From Myxococcus dinghuensis (lineage in GTDB: Bacteria; Myxococcota; Myxococcia; Myxococcales; Myxococcaceae): a DNA stretch of 57,943 nucleotides. The position numbers and the translations under genes are program-made. Under the pieces are notes generated by a model. It worked only from the letters and a program-made list of their open reading frames with translations. It did no database searches and was not told the DNA's origin. This document shows positions 1 through 8,038 of the stretch, in pieces. How positions within the stretch are numbered: the stretch's first letter is position 1; each line of letters begins with the position of its first letter. The stretch covers positions 1 to 57,943 of the forward strand of contig NZ_JAKCFB010000050.1 in the NCBI RefSeq assembly GCF_024198235.1, written 5' to 3'.

Positions 1-418
1 GGGCCGCGGCCGGGGGCGGGATGTCCGGCGGGAAGGCCCGGGGCTGGGCCGGGGGCACGGGCGGGGCGACGCGGGCCGCGGCCGGGCGGGCGGAGGGCGT
101 CATGCCCGGGGGCGTGGGCCGGGCGACGCCGGGCTGCGGCAGTTGCGGGCCGGCGACACGGGGCGCGGGCGGCGGCGGCAGGGGGCCGGCCAGCGGCGCC
201 ACGGAGGGCGGCGGAGGCGGCGGACGCTGCGGGGCACCCAGGTCGGCGAAGGCGGGGACGTCGGCACGGTCCGCGACGCGGCGCCGGTCGATCTGGAGGT
301 CTCGGTCGAGCAGGCTCGGCACGGCGGGCACCGCGGGCTTGTGGGCGGTGTCGGCGGCGCAGGCGGGGCACTCTCCGACGGGCGGCAGCATGGCACCGCA
401 CTTCAGGCACTTGGACAA
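1..418 (-). CDS. zinc-ribbon, proline-rich protein (3' end outside window)
   Basis: Read on the minus strand from a TTG at 418, which has GGAGGAG about five bases upstream; the frame stays open to the window edge, so the C-terminus is missing. The first 20 residues carry two CxxC pairs (C4, C7, C17, C20), a typical small zinc ribbon. After about residue 65 the chain becomes proline/alanine-rich low complexity, as in linkers to another domain. Such ribbon plus Pro-rich N-termini are common in myxobacterial regulatory or envelope proteins, but the function cannot be told from the visible part. The ORF is supported by the ribosome-binding site and the paired cysteines, which the overlapping frames lack. 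Confidence 0.6.
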   Translation of the reverse strand, partial: MSKCLKCGAMLPPVGECPACAADTAHKPAVPAVPSLLDRDLQIDRRRVADRADVPAFADLGAPQRPPPPPPSVAPLAGPLPPPPAPRVAGPQLPQPGVARPTPPGMTPSARPAAARVAPPVPPAQPRAFPPDIPPPAAA

Positions 419-537
419 CGGACTCCTCCGGGCTTGACGTCAGCCGTGCCATGAAAAGACGTCCGCGCGCGGTGGGCAAGAAAAGTGCGAGCCCCCGCGG
501 TCCCTTGCTCGTGGAACCGTCAGGGGCTCGTCAACGC

Positions 538-581
538 GGCGCCCCACTCCGTCCCCTCGGGGACGTCGAGTACGGGGGCGC
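538..581 (-). terminator. hairpin after the GlsB-like gene
   Basis: An outer inverted repeat (539-545 with 575-581, GCGCCCC/GGGGCGC) encloses a 16-nt perfect palindrome (550-565). It lies just downstream of the minus-strand small membrane protein gene, so it probably ends that transcript. There is no clear T tract, so termination efficiency is uncertain. Confidence 0.4.
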
Positions 582-587
582 TCCACG

Positions 588-854
588 CTAGGCATGGACG
601 CGGCGCCGTCCCACCGCGCCCACCAGCAGCAGCACGATGATGGCGCCAATCACCGACATGATGATGCCGGACGGGCGGATGTCGAAGAAGTGCCCGTTGC
701 GCGAGAACAAGGAACCAATCAGGCCGCCCACCAGTGAGCCGACCATGCCGAGCAGCGTCGTCGCCAGCAGGCCCATGCTCTGCTTGCCAGGGAGGATGGC
801 GCGCGCGATGAGGCCCGCGATGAGGCCGATGATGATGAAGGCGATGATCCCCAT
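588..854 (-). CDS. GlsB/YeaQ/YmgE-family small stress-associated membrane protein
   Basis: 88 residues, almost wholly hydrophobic, with three predicted membrane segments separated by short Gly-rich turns (about 2-20, 27-48 and 62-80). The N-terminal glycine-rich hydrophobic pattern and the LPGKQSMG turn near residues 21-28 are typical of the transglycosylase-associated/GlsB family, whose members are stress-induced inner-membrane proteins of unclear biochemical role. The ATG at 854 is preceded by AGGAGA at good spacing. It stands alone, with the next gene (rsmE) starting its own unit upstream. Length matches the family. Confidence 0.85.
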   Translation of the reverse strand: MGIIAFIIIGLIAGLIARAILPGKQSMGLLATTLLGMVGSLVGGLIGSLFSRNGHFFDIRPSGIIMSVIGAIIVLLLVGAVGRRRVHA

Positions 855-964
855 GAAACCCGTCTCCTGTTTGTGGGGACCGTGGAGGTCCCGGTCGCGT
901 CAAACGTAGGAATCGATGTCTCAGGGTGGGAACCGCGTGGGATGGCCGGTCGGCCGCCCTCCGG

Positions 965-1699
965 TCAGCCGAGTTCCCCATCCAGGTGCATCATCACCGC
1001 GAGCGCCGCGAGCGCCGCCGTCTCCGTGCGGAGGATGCGGGCGCCGAGCGTGACGGGGCGGGCACCCAGGGCCTTCAGTGCCTCCACCTCCTCGCGCGCC
1101 AGGCCGCCCTCGGGGCCCACGACGAGCGCCACCGGGGTGCCGGCGCCCGCCGCGCGGAAGGCCTCGCCCAGCGGCACCGCGGACTCCTCTTCGTCCAGCA
1201 CCAGCACCACGGTGCCCGGCGCCAGCGCGCGCGCGGCCGTCACCAGCGGGCGGGGGACCTCCACGCGCGGCACGTCGTCGCGCCGGCACTGGCGGGCCGC
1301 CTCCTCGACGATCTTCTCCCACCGCGCGGCGCGCTCCTGCGCGCGCTTGGGCTCCAGCTTCACCACGCTGCGCGCGGTGTCCACGGGCAGGAAGGCGCTG
1401 GCCCCCAGCTCCGTGCCCTTCTGGAGGACGAGCTCCAGCTTGTCTCCCTTGGGGAGCCCCTGGAGCACGCTGACGCTCCGGCGCGCGGGCGCGAGCCTCG
1501 CCTCGCCCAGCCTCACGCGCACCGTGTCCTCGGCCACCGCCGTCACCTGGCTGGGGAAGGCGCGCCCCTTGCCGTCGAAGACCTCCACCGCGTCCCCTTC
1601 TCCCAGGCGCAGGACATGGACGATGTAGTGACGGCGGTCCCCGGTGAGCGTCACCTCCGTGGGGGCGGGCTCGGGGATGGGGGCGAAGAGGCGGACCAC
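965..1699 (-). CDS. rsmE: 16S rRNA (uracil-1498-N3)-methyltransferase RsmE
   Basis: SPOUT-class methyltransferase that uses S-adenosylmethionine to methylate U1498 of 16S rRNA in the assembled small subunit. Family marks are clear, numbering from the chosen start: QKGTELGA at 93-100, EEAARQ near 132, the SAM-knot motif GPEGG at 195-199 and LGARILRTETA near 218-228. The chosen start is GTG at 1699 because the family usually begins a few residues before RLF and a GGAG lies nine bases upstream; a TTG at 1714 would add five residues. About 244 aa, normal length. An 8-bp hairpin sits just upstream of the ribosome-binding site. Confidence 0.93.
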   Translation of the reverse strand: MVRLFAPIPEPAPTEVTLTGDRRHYIVHVLRLGEGDAVEVFDGKGRAFPSQVTAVAEDTVRVRLGEARLAPARRSVSVLQGLPKGDKLELVLQKGTELGASAFLPVDTARSVVKLEPKRAQERAARWEKIVEEAARQCRRDDVPRVEVPRPLVTAARALAPGTVVLVLDEEESAVPLGEAFRAAGAGTPVALVVGPEGGLAREEVEALKALGARPVTLGARILRTETAALAALAVMMHLDGELG

Positions 1700-1712
1700 G
1701 GCGGCGTTCTCC

Positions 1713-1734
1713 AACCCGTCGGGAGGGACGGGTT
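1713..1734 (-). promoter_or_regulatory. hairpin at the rsmE ribosome-binding site
   Basis: Perfect 8-bp inverted repeat AACCCGTC (1713-1720) and GACGGGTT (1727-1734) with a 6-nt loop. In the minus-strand transcript the 3' arm ends directly beside the GGAG used by the GTG start at 1699. It could limit ribosome access or simply shape the 5' leader. The repeat is seen; the role is inference. Confidence 0.35.
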
Positions 1735-1886
1735 CCCTTCCGCGTGCGGGGACGTCGACTTCAACAGCAAGCCACTGTCCGACGCCAGGGTTTGCTGGCC
1801 TCCATCCATGAGGAACACGACGTTTGGGACGGACGCGCGGCGCGAGCGCTGGAGAATCTCGGCAGGCCTGCTATCTGGCTTGGGGC

Positions 1887-2882
1887 ATGGATGCCTTCGC
1901 CGTCGAGTCCACCCGCTCGGGGTTCGTCGAGTCCGTTCATTCCGTCCATGTCGCCGTGGTGGACGCGGAGGGCCGGTGGGTGGCCGCTTCCGGAGCGCCC
2001 GAGCGGAGGACGTGGTGGCGCTCGGCCGCCAAGCCCTTCCAGGCGCTGGCCGTGGTGGAGGAGGGCGCCGCGGACCCCTTCGGCTTCGGCGCGCGCGAGC
2101 TGGCCTTGATGTGCGGCTCCCACTCCAGCGAACCCGTCCACCGCTCGCTGGCCATGTCCATGCTGCGCGCGTGTGGGGTGGAGGAGTCGCTCCTGGCGTG
2201 CGGGCCGCATCCGCCGCTGTCCCAGGCGGTGGCGGACGAGGCGATGCGCGCGGGCGTCGTCATCACCCCGCGCTGGAGCAACTGCTCGGGCAAGCACGCG
2301 GGGATGCTCGCGCTGGCGCGCCACCGGGGCTGGTCCTTGACGGGCTACGCGCGACAGGGGCACCCGGTGCAGGAGCGCATCCTGGAGGGCGTGGCCCGGT
2401 GGACGGGCGAGCCGCGCGAGTCGCTCTGGCTGGGCGTGGATGGCTGCACGGCGGTGTGCTTCGGCCTGCCGCTCGCGGCCATGGCCCGGGCCTATGCGCG
2501 GTTGGGCGTCGCGGAGGAGCCGTCCGCGCGGCGCGTGCGCGAGGCCATGGTGGCGCACCCGGAGCTGGTGGCTGGCGCGCGCCGGCTGTGCACGGAGCTG
2601 ATGGCCGTGACGCGCGGCGAGGTGGTGGCGAAGGTGGGCGCGGAGGGCATCTACTGCGCCGCGCTGCCGTCGCTGGGGCTGGGCGTGGCGCTGAAGGTGG
2701 CGGACGGCGACGCGCGGTGCGCACCCCCGGCGCTCCTGGAGGTGCTGCGCCGGGTGGGGGAGCGTCAGGGGTTGCGGCTGCCCTGGTCGGACCTGGGCCA
2801 CCACGCGACGCCGGAGCTGCGCAACACGCGGGGCGAGGTCGTGGGTGGGCTCCGGGTGACCGGAGCGCTCGACTTCCGCTGA
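1887..2882 (+). CDS. asparaginase II-family protein
   Basis: 331 residues of the bacterial asparaginase_II family (PF06089 type), thought to hydrolyse L-asparagine to aspartate and ammonia. Seen in sequence: the conserved N-terminal ESTRSG.VES stretch, RSAAKPFQAL, MCGSHSSEP, then NCSGKHAGML and DGCTAVCFGL, the signature Cys/Gly/His blocks of this family. It has no signal peptide, so it should be cytoplasmic. The ATG at 1887 is chosen because the homologous region starts at once; the longer frame to 1824 adds 21 residues without family character. It is transcribed away from rsmE and ends ten bases from the convergent Mpo1-like gene. It is unrelated in fold to the plant-type asparaginase at 31701. 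Confidence 0.85.
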   Translation: MDAFAVESTRSGFVESVHSVHVAVVDAEGRWVAASGAPERRTWWRSAAKPFQALAVVEEGAADPFGFGARELALMCGSHSSEPVHRSLAMSMLRACGVEESLLACGPHPPLSQAVADEAMRAGVVITPRWSNCSGKHAGMLALARHRGWSLTGYARQGHPVQERILEGVARWTGEPRESLWLGVDGCTAVCFGLPLAAMARAYARLGVAEEPSARRVREAMVAHPELVAGARRLCTELMAVTRGEVVAKVGAEGIYCAALPSLGLGVALKVADGDARCAPPALLEVLRRVGERQGLRLPWSDLGHHATPELRNTRGEVVGGLRVTGALDFR

Positions 2883-2892
2883 CCGGGCGTCG

Positions 2893-3411
2893 TCAGGAGG
2901 TGAGCGGCGCGGGGCCCGGGCCGCCCGCGGTGACGCGCGCGTGCAGCTCGCGCTTGAGGCCCAGGCCGAAGAGGGCCAGCGTCAACAGGTAGACGGGTTC
3001 GATGAGGAAGAGCTGGGGGCCGCCCAGCGACAGCCCGTGGGTCTTCTTCTCGAAGACGACGTGCGCGCCGACGACGAGCGCGAAGCGCACCACCATCACC
3101 GCGACGGCGGTGATGGCGACGGTGGCGCCGGGCAGCCGGGCCACGGCCTCCGCGAGCGCGAGCGTGGGCACCAGCGGCAGGGCCATGAGCAGCCCCGCGG
3201 TCCACTCCAGCGACACGGCGTAGAGCACCACGGCCGCCATGAGCGCGTGGGCGGCGGACAGCTCCACGCCCCCCACGCTCACGCGCAGCAGGCTGAGCGG
3301 CGCCGACAGGGAGAAGATGAACAGGTAGGCGCCCACGAAGTGCACGGCGCGGCTGACGCCGTTCTCGTGCAGGGGCATCCAGGCGCGAAGCTTGTCGGCG
3401 AAGCTCATCAT
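2893..3411 (-). CDS. Mpo1-like (DUF962) membrane protein, copy 2
   Basis: About 172 residues from the ATG at 3411 (a second ATG follows at 3408). It begins with an amphipathic helix and then WMPLHENGVSRAVHFVGAYL, matching the DUF962/Mpo1 pattern in which spaced histidines near the first membrane segment bind iron. About four hydrophobic segments follow. Yeast Mpo1 is an Fe(II)-dependent dioxygenase that alpha-oxidises 2-hydroxy fatty acids; bacterial relatives are little studied, so the substrate is inferred only. It lies 10 bp after another member of the same family on the same strand, presumably in one operon. The C-terminus is Gly/Pro-rich. Confidence 0.7.
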   Translation of the reverse strand: MMSFADKLRAWMPLHENGVSRAVHFVGAYLFIFSLSAPLSLLRVSVGGVELSAAHALMAAVVLYAVSLEWTAGLLMALPLVPTLALAEAVARLPGATVAITAVAVMVVRFALVVGAHVVFEKKTHGLSLGGPQLFLIEPVYLLTLALFGLGLKRELHARVTAGGPGPAPLTS

Positions 3412-3421
3412 CAGGGGAGGT

Positions 3422-3913
3422 TCAGGCGCGAGCAGGGGTGGTGGAGGGGGCCTGCTGGGGCTTGATGACATAATCGCCGAAGAGCACCGCCACGAAGAAG
3501 AGCGGGCCCACCAGCGCGTGCACCAGGTTGGTGAGGAAGGAGGGGGACTTCTTCTCCCAGACGGCGTGCCCCGCGAGCTGGATGAGCCACCCGAAGGCCG
3601 CGATGGCCACCACGCTCCAGGTCGGCATCATCCGACCGAGGGGGAAGCACGCGGCCATGAACGCGACCACCAGCAGCCCCAGCTTCACGTCGGCGCGCAG
3701 GTACCAGACGGCCGCCAGCGCCCACGACACCATGCCCAGCGTCAGGACACCGCCCGGCAGCACCGGCACCGCCACCAGCTTCACCCAGTCCAGCATCGCG
3801 ATGATGTGGAGGATGATGACGGGGATGGCGACCTTGTGCGTGAGGCGGTTGGTGGGGTGCTGGTGTGACGAGTAGTACTCGTCGAAGAGGGCGGCGATCG
3901 GGGGCTTGAGCAT
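3422..3913 (-). CDS. Mpo1-like (DUF962) membrane protein, copy 1
   Basis: 163 residues from the ATG at 3913, with GGAGG five bases upstream. Residues 12-35 read EYYSSHQHPTNRLTHKVAIP, the best-known DUF962 signature (Y-x3-H-x2-P-xNR-x2-H), followed by four or five hydrophobic segments and AGHAVWEKKSP, which supplies another conserved histidine. The family includes fungal Mpo1, an ER 2-hydroxy-fatty-acid dioxygenase; a role in lipid oxidation is a family-based guess. The second copy follows 10 bp downstream and the two are clearly divergent, so this is an old duplication. Members are normally single genes of 160-200 residues. Confidence 0.8.
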   Translation of the reverse strand: MLKPPIAALFDEYYSSHQHPTNRLTHKVAIPVIILHIIAMLDWVKLVAVPVLPGGVLTLGMVSWALAAVWYLRADVKLGLLVVAFMAACFPLGRMMPTWSVVAIAAFGWLIQLAGHAVWEKKSPSFLTNLVHALVGPLFFVAVLFGDYVIKPQQAPSTTPARA

Positions 3914-4021
3914 GGCGTCCTCCAAGTGGGGGGTACGGCGCGCCGACGTTAGGGGATGTCTCCCCGGTGCGTCCTGGCGTGGCACGCCAATCTCCTGACC
4001 TGGGACGCCACGGCGGGGGCC

Positions 4022-5071
4022 TCAGGCGCGCTCCGCGCCCTCGCGCCAGACGCGGGGTGTCATGCCCGTCCACCGCTTGAAGGCGCGGTCGAAGGTGCTC
4101 AGCTCCGCGTAGCCGAGCAGGAAGGCCACCTGGCTGATGCCCAGGTTCGCGTCGCGCAGGTAGCGGAAGGCCAGCTCCCGCCGCACCGCGTCGACCTCGT
4201 CCTGGAAGGACGTGCCGTGCTCCGTGAGGCGGCGCTGGAGGGTGCGCGCGCTGAGGTGGAGCCCCTGGGCGACGTCGCCGACCTGGGGGGCGCCTTCCTG
4301 GAGCCCGGCGCGGATGACGTCCCGGACGCCCTGGACGAACTCCGGGGGCGGGGGCCCGGAGGGCGGCGCGGAGGTGCTCGCGGCGCGCTCCAGCACGGAG
4401 AGCAGGGCGGGGTCCGCGCCCATCACGCGCAGGTCGAGCGTGGGGGCGTCGAGCGACAGCGCGTTGCGACCGCCGCCGAAGCCGGGGGTGACGCCGAAGT
4501 GCTGCACCAGCGGCGCGACGTCGGGCGGCGCGGGGTGGGCGAAGGTGACGGCGCTCGGACGCCAGGCGACCTCCGTGAGCTGGCGCCCCACGTGGGTGAA
4601 GAGGGCGAGGCCGTACTCGCTGGCATGGCGGCCGTACGCGAGCGGCGCGCCCTGGATGCCGTAGGCGAACGTCCCGCCCCCGTCCGGGGCGTCCGTGAAG
4701 GAGGCGCGCCAGGTGGGCTCCAGCAGGGCCAGGTAGCGCGCGAGCGCGCGGAAGGTGGCGCGCAGCGTGGGCGAGGCGCGGGCGATGTACTCGACGAGGC
4801 CGTAGTTGCCGCGGGGCACGCGCTGGGCGACGTGCAGGCCCAGGAATGCGTCGCCGGAGAAGGCCTCCGCGGCCTCGAGGAACGCGTGCAGCGTGGCGAG
4901 CGGCAGGCTCACCTCGGGCAGCGCGTCCGCGTTGCCCGGCAGGCCGAAGCGCTCGACGAGCGGGGCCGGGTCGTGCCCCGTGGCGCGCAGGTACGCGAGC
5001 AGCGGACCCACGAGCTGGGAGCGGACCTCGGCCGGCGGCTTCGGTGGTGGAAGTGGGGGCGGAGTCTCCAC
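4022..5071 (-). CDS. AraC-family transcriptional regulator (OruR/ArgR-like)
   Basis: 349 residues. The N-terminal two thirds match the arabinose-binding-like domain of OruR/VirS-type regulators (RSQLVGPLLAYLRATG..., then SGDAFLGLHVAQRVPRGNYGLVEY near residue 75-95). The C-terminal 100 residues hold two helix-turn-helix motifs: VAQGLHLSARTLQRRL and ISQVAFLLGYAELSTFDRAF ahead of WTGMTPRVWR. It should bind DNA and respond to a small molecule. The start at 5071 is a GTG without a strong Shine-Dalgarno; the first 20 residues are Pro-rich, so the true start may be slightly downstream. No obvious target lies next to it apart from the DUF1993 gene upstream on the same strand. Confidence 0.85.
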   Translation of the reverse strand: METPPPLPPPKPPAEVRSQLVGPLLAYLRATGHDPAPLVERFGLPGNADALPEVSLPLATLHAFLEAAEAFSGDAFLGLHVAQRVPRGNYGLVEYIARASPTLRATFRALARYLALLEPTWRASFTDAPDGGGTFAYGIQGAPLAYGRHASEYGLALFTHVGRQLTEVAWRPSAVTFAHPAPPDVAPLVQHFGVTPGFGGGRNALSLDAPTLDLRVMGADPALLSVLERAASTSAPPSGPPPPEFVQGVRDVIRAGLQEGAPQVGDVAQGLHLSARTLQRRLTEHGTSFQDEVDAVRRELAFRYLRDANLGISQVAFLLGYAELSTFDRAFKRWTGMTPRVWREGAERA

Positions 5072-5123
5072 GCGCGGCGGACGCTAGCGTGTTCGGCGCG
5101 CCGGGCCCAAGCGGGCCGGGGCC

Positions 5124-5648
5124 TCAGGTGTTCGCCGGTGGCGTGTACGGACCGAGGAAGTCGCGCTTGCCGATCTGCACGCCCTTGTGCCGGAGGATTC
5201 CGTACGCGGTGGTGACGTGGAAATAGAAGTTGGGCAGCGCGAAGGTGAACAGGTAGCCGTCGCCCCGGAAGACGGGCTTGAAGTCGCGCAGGGGCAGCTC
5301 GATGGTGCGCTGCTCGCTGCCCTCGAAGCGGGCGGGGTCGACGCTCTCGAGGTAGGCCACGGTCTTCGCGATGCGCTCCTGGAGCTCCGGGAAGCTCGCC
5401 TCGGTGTCCGGCATGCTCGGGGCGGGGACGCCGCTCAGTCGCTCCGCGGTGGCCTTCGCCGTGTCGCTGGCGCGCTGCACCTGCCCCACGAGGGTGAACA
5501 TGTCGGGGGCGAGCCTCGCGGTGAGCAGCTCGTTGGGGTCCTGGCCGTGGGCCCGGGCGTGCTCGACGGCCTTGTCCAACAGGCGGGAGAGCACGCCGAA
5601 GGCGCGGACGAAGACCGGGATGGAGGCCTGGTGCATCGAGAGGGACAT
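5124..5648 (-). CDS. DUF1993 family protein
   Basis: 174 residues starting at the ATG at 5648, with AGGAG seven bases upstream. The chain is soluble and helical; it opens with MSLSMHQASIPVFVRAFGVL and contains DMFTLVGQVQRASDTAKATA and FYFHVTTAYGILRHKGVQIG, the blocks typical of DUF1993 proteins. These resemble the DinB-like four-helix fold. Biochemical function is unknown. It ends 52 bp before the AraC regulator gene and is divergent from the YdjM-like gene. The ORF could be read further upstream, but that extension has no family similarity. Confidence 0.85.
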   Translation of the reverse strand: MSLSMHQASIPVFVRAFGVLSRLLDKAVEHARAHGQDPNELLTARLAPDMFTLVGQVQRASDTAKATAERLSGVPAPSMPDTEASFPELQERIAKTVAYLESVDPARFEGSEQRTIELPLRDFKPVFRGDGYLFTFALPNFYFHVTTAYGILRHKGVQIGKRDFLGPYTPPANT

Positions 5649-5823
5649 GGGGCGCTCCTGGCCGCCGAGGGGGGCGGCGTGGGGGAAGGGTGGCGGGACT
5701 CCAGCACGGCGGCGCGGTGAAGGCACGTCGTTCGTGGGGGAGGGGGCATGACGCGGCGAGGCGTGTCCGTGGGGTACGCTCCCGCGCCCGACGTCGCCCC
5801 ATCTCCAGGATTCCCGCGCGCCC

Positions 5824-6948
5824 ATGGACAATCTGGCCCATTCACTCGTCGGTGCCTGGATGGCGGAGGCGGGGCTCAAGCGCGCCACGCCGCTCGCCAC
5901 CGCGACGCTCGTCATCGGCGCGAACCTCCCGGACGTGGATGGCTTCGTCACCTTCGCGGGCTCGGACGCGTCGCTGTACTGGCGCCGCGGCTGGACCCAC
6001 GGGGTGCTCGCCCTGGCGCTGTGGCCCTTCGTGCTGACGGGGTTGATGCTGCTGTGGGACCGTCACGTGCGCAGGCGCCGGCACCCGGACCTGGAGCCCG
6101 CGCGGGCCGGCCCGCTGTTGTTGCTGTCGACGCTCTCGATCCTGAGCCACCCCGCGCTGGACTGGCTCAACACGTACGGCGTGCGCCTGTTGATGCCGTT
6201 CGACGGGACGTGGTTCTACGGCGACACGCTCTTCATCATCGACCCGTGGGTGTGGCTGCTGGCGGGGGCCGCCGTCATCATGGCGGACGCGCGCTCGCGC
6301 AAGTCGGCGGCGGGGTGGGGCGTGCTGGGCGTGGCCACCACCGCGCTCGTCACCGTGCCTTCGTTCGTGCCGTGGCCCGCGAAGGTGCTGTGGGCGGTGG
6401 GGGTCCTGGCCATCCTCTGGCTGAGGCTCCGCGGCACGCGGGTCCTCTCCGCAGAGCGCGTGGCGCGCGGGTGTGGCGTGGGGCTGGTGCTCTACCTGGG
6501 CGCGCTCGTGGTGGGCTCCCAGGTGGCGGCGCCGCGCGCGCTGGCGTGGCTTCGCGCGCAGGGGCACCCCGTGGAGCGGGCCATCGCCGGGCCCATCCCC
6601 GCCAACCCCTTCGTGCGGGACATCATCGTCCTGGGGGCGGACCGCTACCACTTCGTGCGCGCGGACTTCCTGCGCGGGGGCGAGGACCACCTGTCGCTGA
6701 GCGGACCGAGCGTGCCTCGCGACCCGAACCCCGGTCCCGTCATCCAGGCCGCGCTCGCGGCGCCCCGGATCCGAGGGCTCGCCAACTGGCTGCGCCTGCC
6801 CACCTTCCAGGTGACGGAGACGGCCGGAGGCTGGCGCGTCGCCATCGACGACGTGCGCTACTTCCGGCAGGGCGGCGGCAGCCTGGGCTCCGCCGTCGTG
6901 GAGCTCGACGAGGCGCTGCGCCCGCTGCCGCGCGACGACGGACACTGA
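5824..6948 (+). CDS. YdjM-type membrane-bound metal-dependent hydrolase
   Basis: 374 residues. The N-terminus MDNLAHSLVGAWMAEAGL, then ATLVIGANLPDVDGF and WRRGWTHGVLALAL, is the signature of the YdjM family (PF04307, LexA-regulated membrane hydrolases). Histidines and aspartates at H6, the LPDVD stretch and WTHG are likely metal ligands, and SHPALDWLNTYGVRLLMPF gives a further HxxxD. At least five membrane segments lie in residues 70-235; the C-terminal 130 residues are soluble. The substrate is not known for the family. It is monocistronic and ends convergently with prmA, with an inverted repeat in the gap. Confidence 0.85.
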   Translation: MDNLAHSLVGAWMAEAGLKRATPLATATLVIGANLPDVDGFVTFAGSDASLYWRRGWTHGVLALALWPFVLTGLMLLWDRHVRRRRHPDLEPARAGPLLLLSTLSILSHPALDWLNTYGVRLLMPFDGTWFYGDTLFIIDPWVWLLAGAAVIMADARSRKSAAGWGVLGVATTALVTVPSFVPWPAKVLWAVGVLAILWLRLRGTRVLSAERVARGCGVGLVLYLGALVVGSQVAAPRALAWLRAQGHPVERAIAGPIPANPFVRDIIVLGADRYHFVRADFLRGGEDHLSLSGPSVPRDPNPGPVIQAALAAPRIRGLANWLRLPTFQVTETAGGWRVAIDDVRYFRQGGGSLGSAVVELDEALRPLPRDDGH

Positions 6949-7036
6949 GGCCCGGACGGCGGCGGCGGTCCGGTGCTCCCTCGAACTCGAGCACGGGCCG
7001 CACCGCCGTGGCGCGACGACGGACACCGGGGCCCGG
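6931..7036. repeat. imperfect direct repeat spanning a stop codon
   Basis: A 25-nt block at 6931-6955, containing the last codons and TGA of the YdjM-like gene, recurs at 7012-7036 with 23 of 25 bases matching. The copy destroys the stop codon. The simplest reading is a local duplication of the gene's 3' end. Confidence 0.5.
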
Positions 7037-7060
7037 GGCCGCGCCTCCGCGCGCGGCCCC
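7035..7060. terminator. bidirectional hairpin between convergent genes
   Basis: Perfect 10-bp inverted repeat (7035-7044 with 7051-7060) and a 6-nt loop, between the ends of the YdjM-like gene and prmA. It is very GC-rich with no T tract, like most terminator-like hairpins in this window. Confidence 0.5.
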
Positions 7061-7079
7061 CCCTGGCCTCGCGGAGCCT

Positions 7080-7946
7080 TCAGCGCTTCAAATCGATGCG
7101 CACCCACTCGCCCTGGGTGGCGCCGGGCAGCACGGTGAAGCCGAGGTTGCGGTAGGCCGCCTCGACGTCCGCGCGCTGGTGCGCGAGCACGCCGGCGAGC
7201 ACCAGCCGGTCCTTGGCCTTGGGGGCGATGAGCGGCGCCAGCTCGATGAGCGTGTTGGCGAGGATGTTGGCCAGCACCAGGTCGAACGTCCCCTCGACCG
7301 CGGTCAGCTCCTTGCCGGAGACGTCGATGTCCGGCGTGCCGTTGTCGGCGATGTTCTCGCCCGCGAGCTCCACGGAGGTCGGGTCGTTGTCGGTGGCCAC
7401 CACGCGCCCGGCGCCGAGCTTCTTCGCGGCGATGGCCAGCACGCCCGTGCCCGTGCCCACGTCCAACACGCTCGCGCCCACGTGGTCCACCATGTACGCG
7501 TCCACCGCCGCCAGGCACAGCGACGTCGTCGGGTGGTCACCCGTGCCGAAGGCCATCTTCGGCTCGATGACCAGCCGCACCGCTTCCTTCGGGGCGTTCT
7601 CCACGTCCCACGGCGGTCCCACCCACAGCCGCCCCACGTGGACGGACTTGATGAGGGACTTCCACTCGTTGCTCCAGTCCTGCTGCGGCTGCTCGTCCAG
7701 GCGCAGGCGGGCGGCGGGGTAGGCGTCCGCCACCTCCGCGCGCGCGGCCTCGGCCGTGTCCCGGTCCTCGAAGTAGCCGATGAGGATGGCCTCCCCCGCG
7801 TTGGGCGCCTGCACGCCGGGCATGGTGGGCGTCTCGCGGTCGCGCACCTCGAGTCCGAGCGCTCCGGACTCGTGGAGGAGGTCCTGGATGGACTCGGACG
7901 CTTCCTCGGGCACTTCCACGGTGAGGGACAGGTAGGTCTGTGACAT
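7080..7946 (-). CDS. prmA: ribosomal protein L11 methyltransferase PrmA
   Basis: 288 residues from the ATG at 7946. PrmA trimethylates lysines and the N-terminus of ribosomal protein L11 using SAM. The N-terminal substrate-recognition domain is followed by the linker WKSLIKSVHVGRLWVGPPW (about 95-113), the PrmA-specific AFGTGDHPTT (132-141), SAM motif I DVGTGTG (162-168), TDNDP, and the catalytic-site LANILANTLIELAP near 232. The upstream extension to 8042 would run through a hairpin and has no family similarity. It is transcribed in the same direction as the M16 peptidase gene upstream but is separated from it by a terminator-like hairpin. Confidence 0.94.
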   Translation of the reverse strand: MSQTYLSLTVEVPEEASESIQDLLHESGALGLEVRDRETPTMPGVQAPNAGEAILIGYFEDRDTAEAARAEVADAYPAARLRLDEQPQQDWSNEWKSLIKSVHVGRLWVGPPWDVENAPKEAVRLVIEPKMAFGTGDHPTTSLCLAAVDAYMVDHVGASVLDVGTGTGVLAIAAKKLGAGRVVATDNDPTSVELAGENIADNGTPDIDVSGKELTAVEGTFDLVLANILANTLIELAPLIAPKAKDRLVLAGVLAHQRADVEAAYRNLGFTVLPGATQGEWVRIDLKR

Positions 7947-7992
7947 GGGGGGCCCTTTTACCGCGCCCCGCGCGCCGGGAAAGCGCCGTGAA

Positions 7993-8032
7993 GGGGCCCG
8001 TCCGCCTCCCCTGTCGAGGAGGGACGGGCCCC
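7993..8032 (-). terminator. hairpin after the M16 peptidase gene
   Basis: An 11-bp perfect stem (7993-8003 with 8022-8032, GGGGCCCGTCC/GGACGGGCCCC) begins seven bases beyond the stop of the M16 peptidase gene. On the minus strand it is followed by a modest T-containing tail. It probably separates the peptidase transcript from prmA. Confidence 0.5.
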
Positions 8033-8038
8033 GGTGGC

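Noticed and set aside
100..396. A 98-codon minus-strand frame in the first gene
   Set aside because: The frame with paired CxxC motifs and a good ribosome-binding site (from 418) is the better gene; this one is a shadow of it.
926..2992. A 688-codon plus-strand frame across rsmE and the asparaginase gene
   Set aside because: It runs antisense to rsmE and out of frame through the asparaginase gene, with Gly/Arg-rich composition.
5748..7943. A 731-codon plus-strand frame across the YdjM-like gene and prmA
   Set aside because: It is a shadow of real genes in other frames; no domain is seen.
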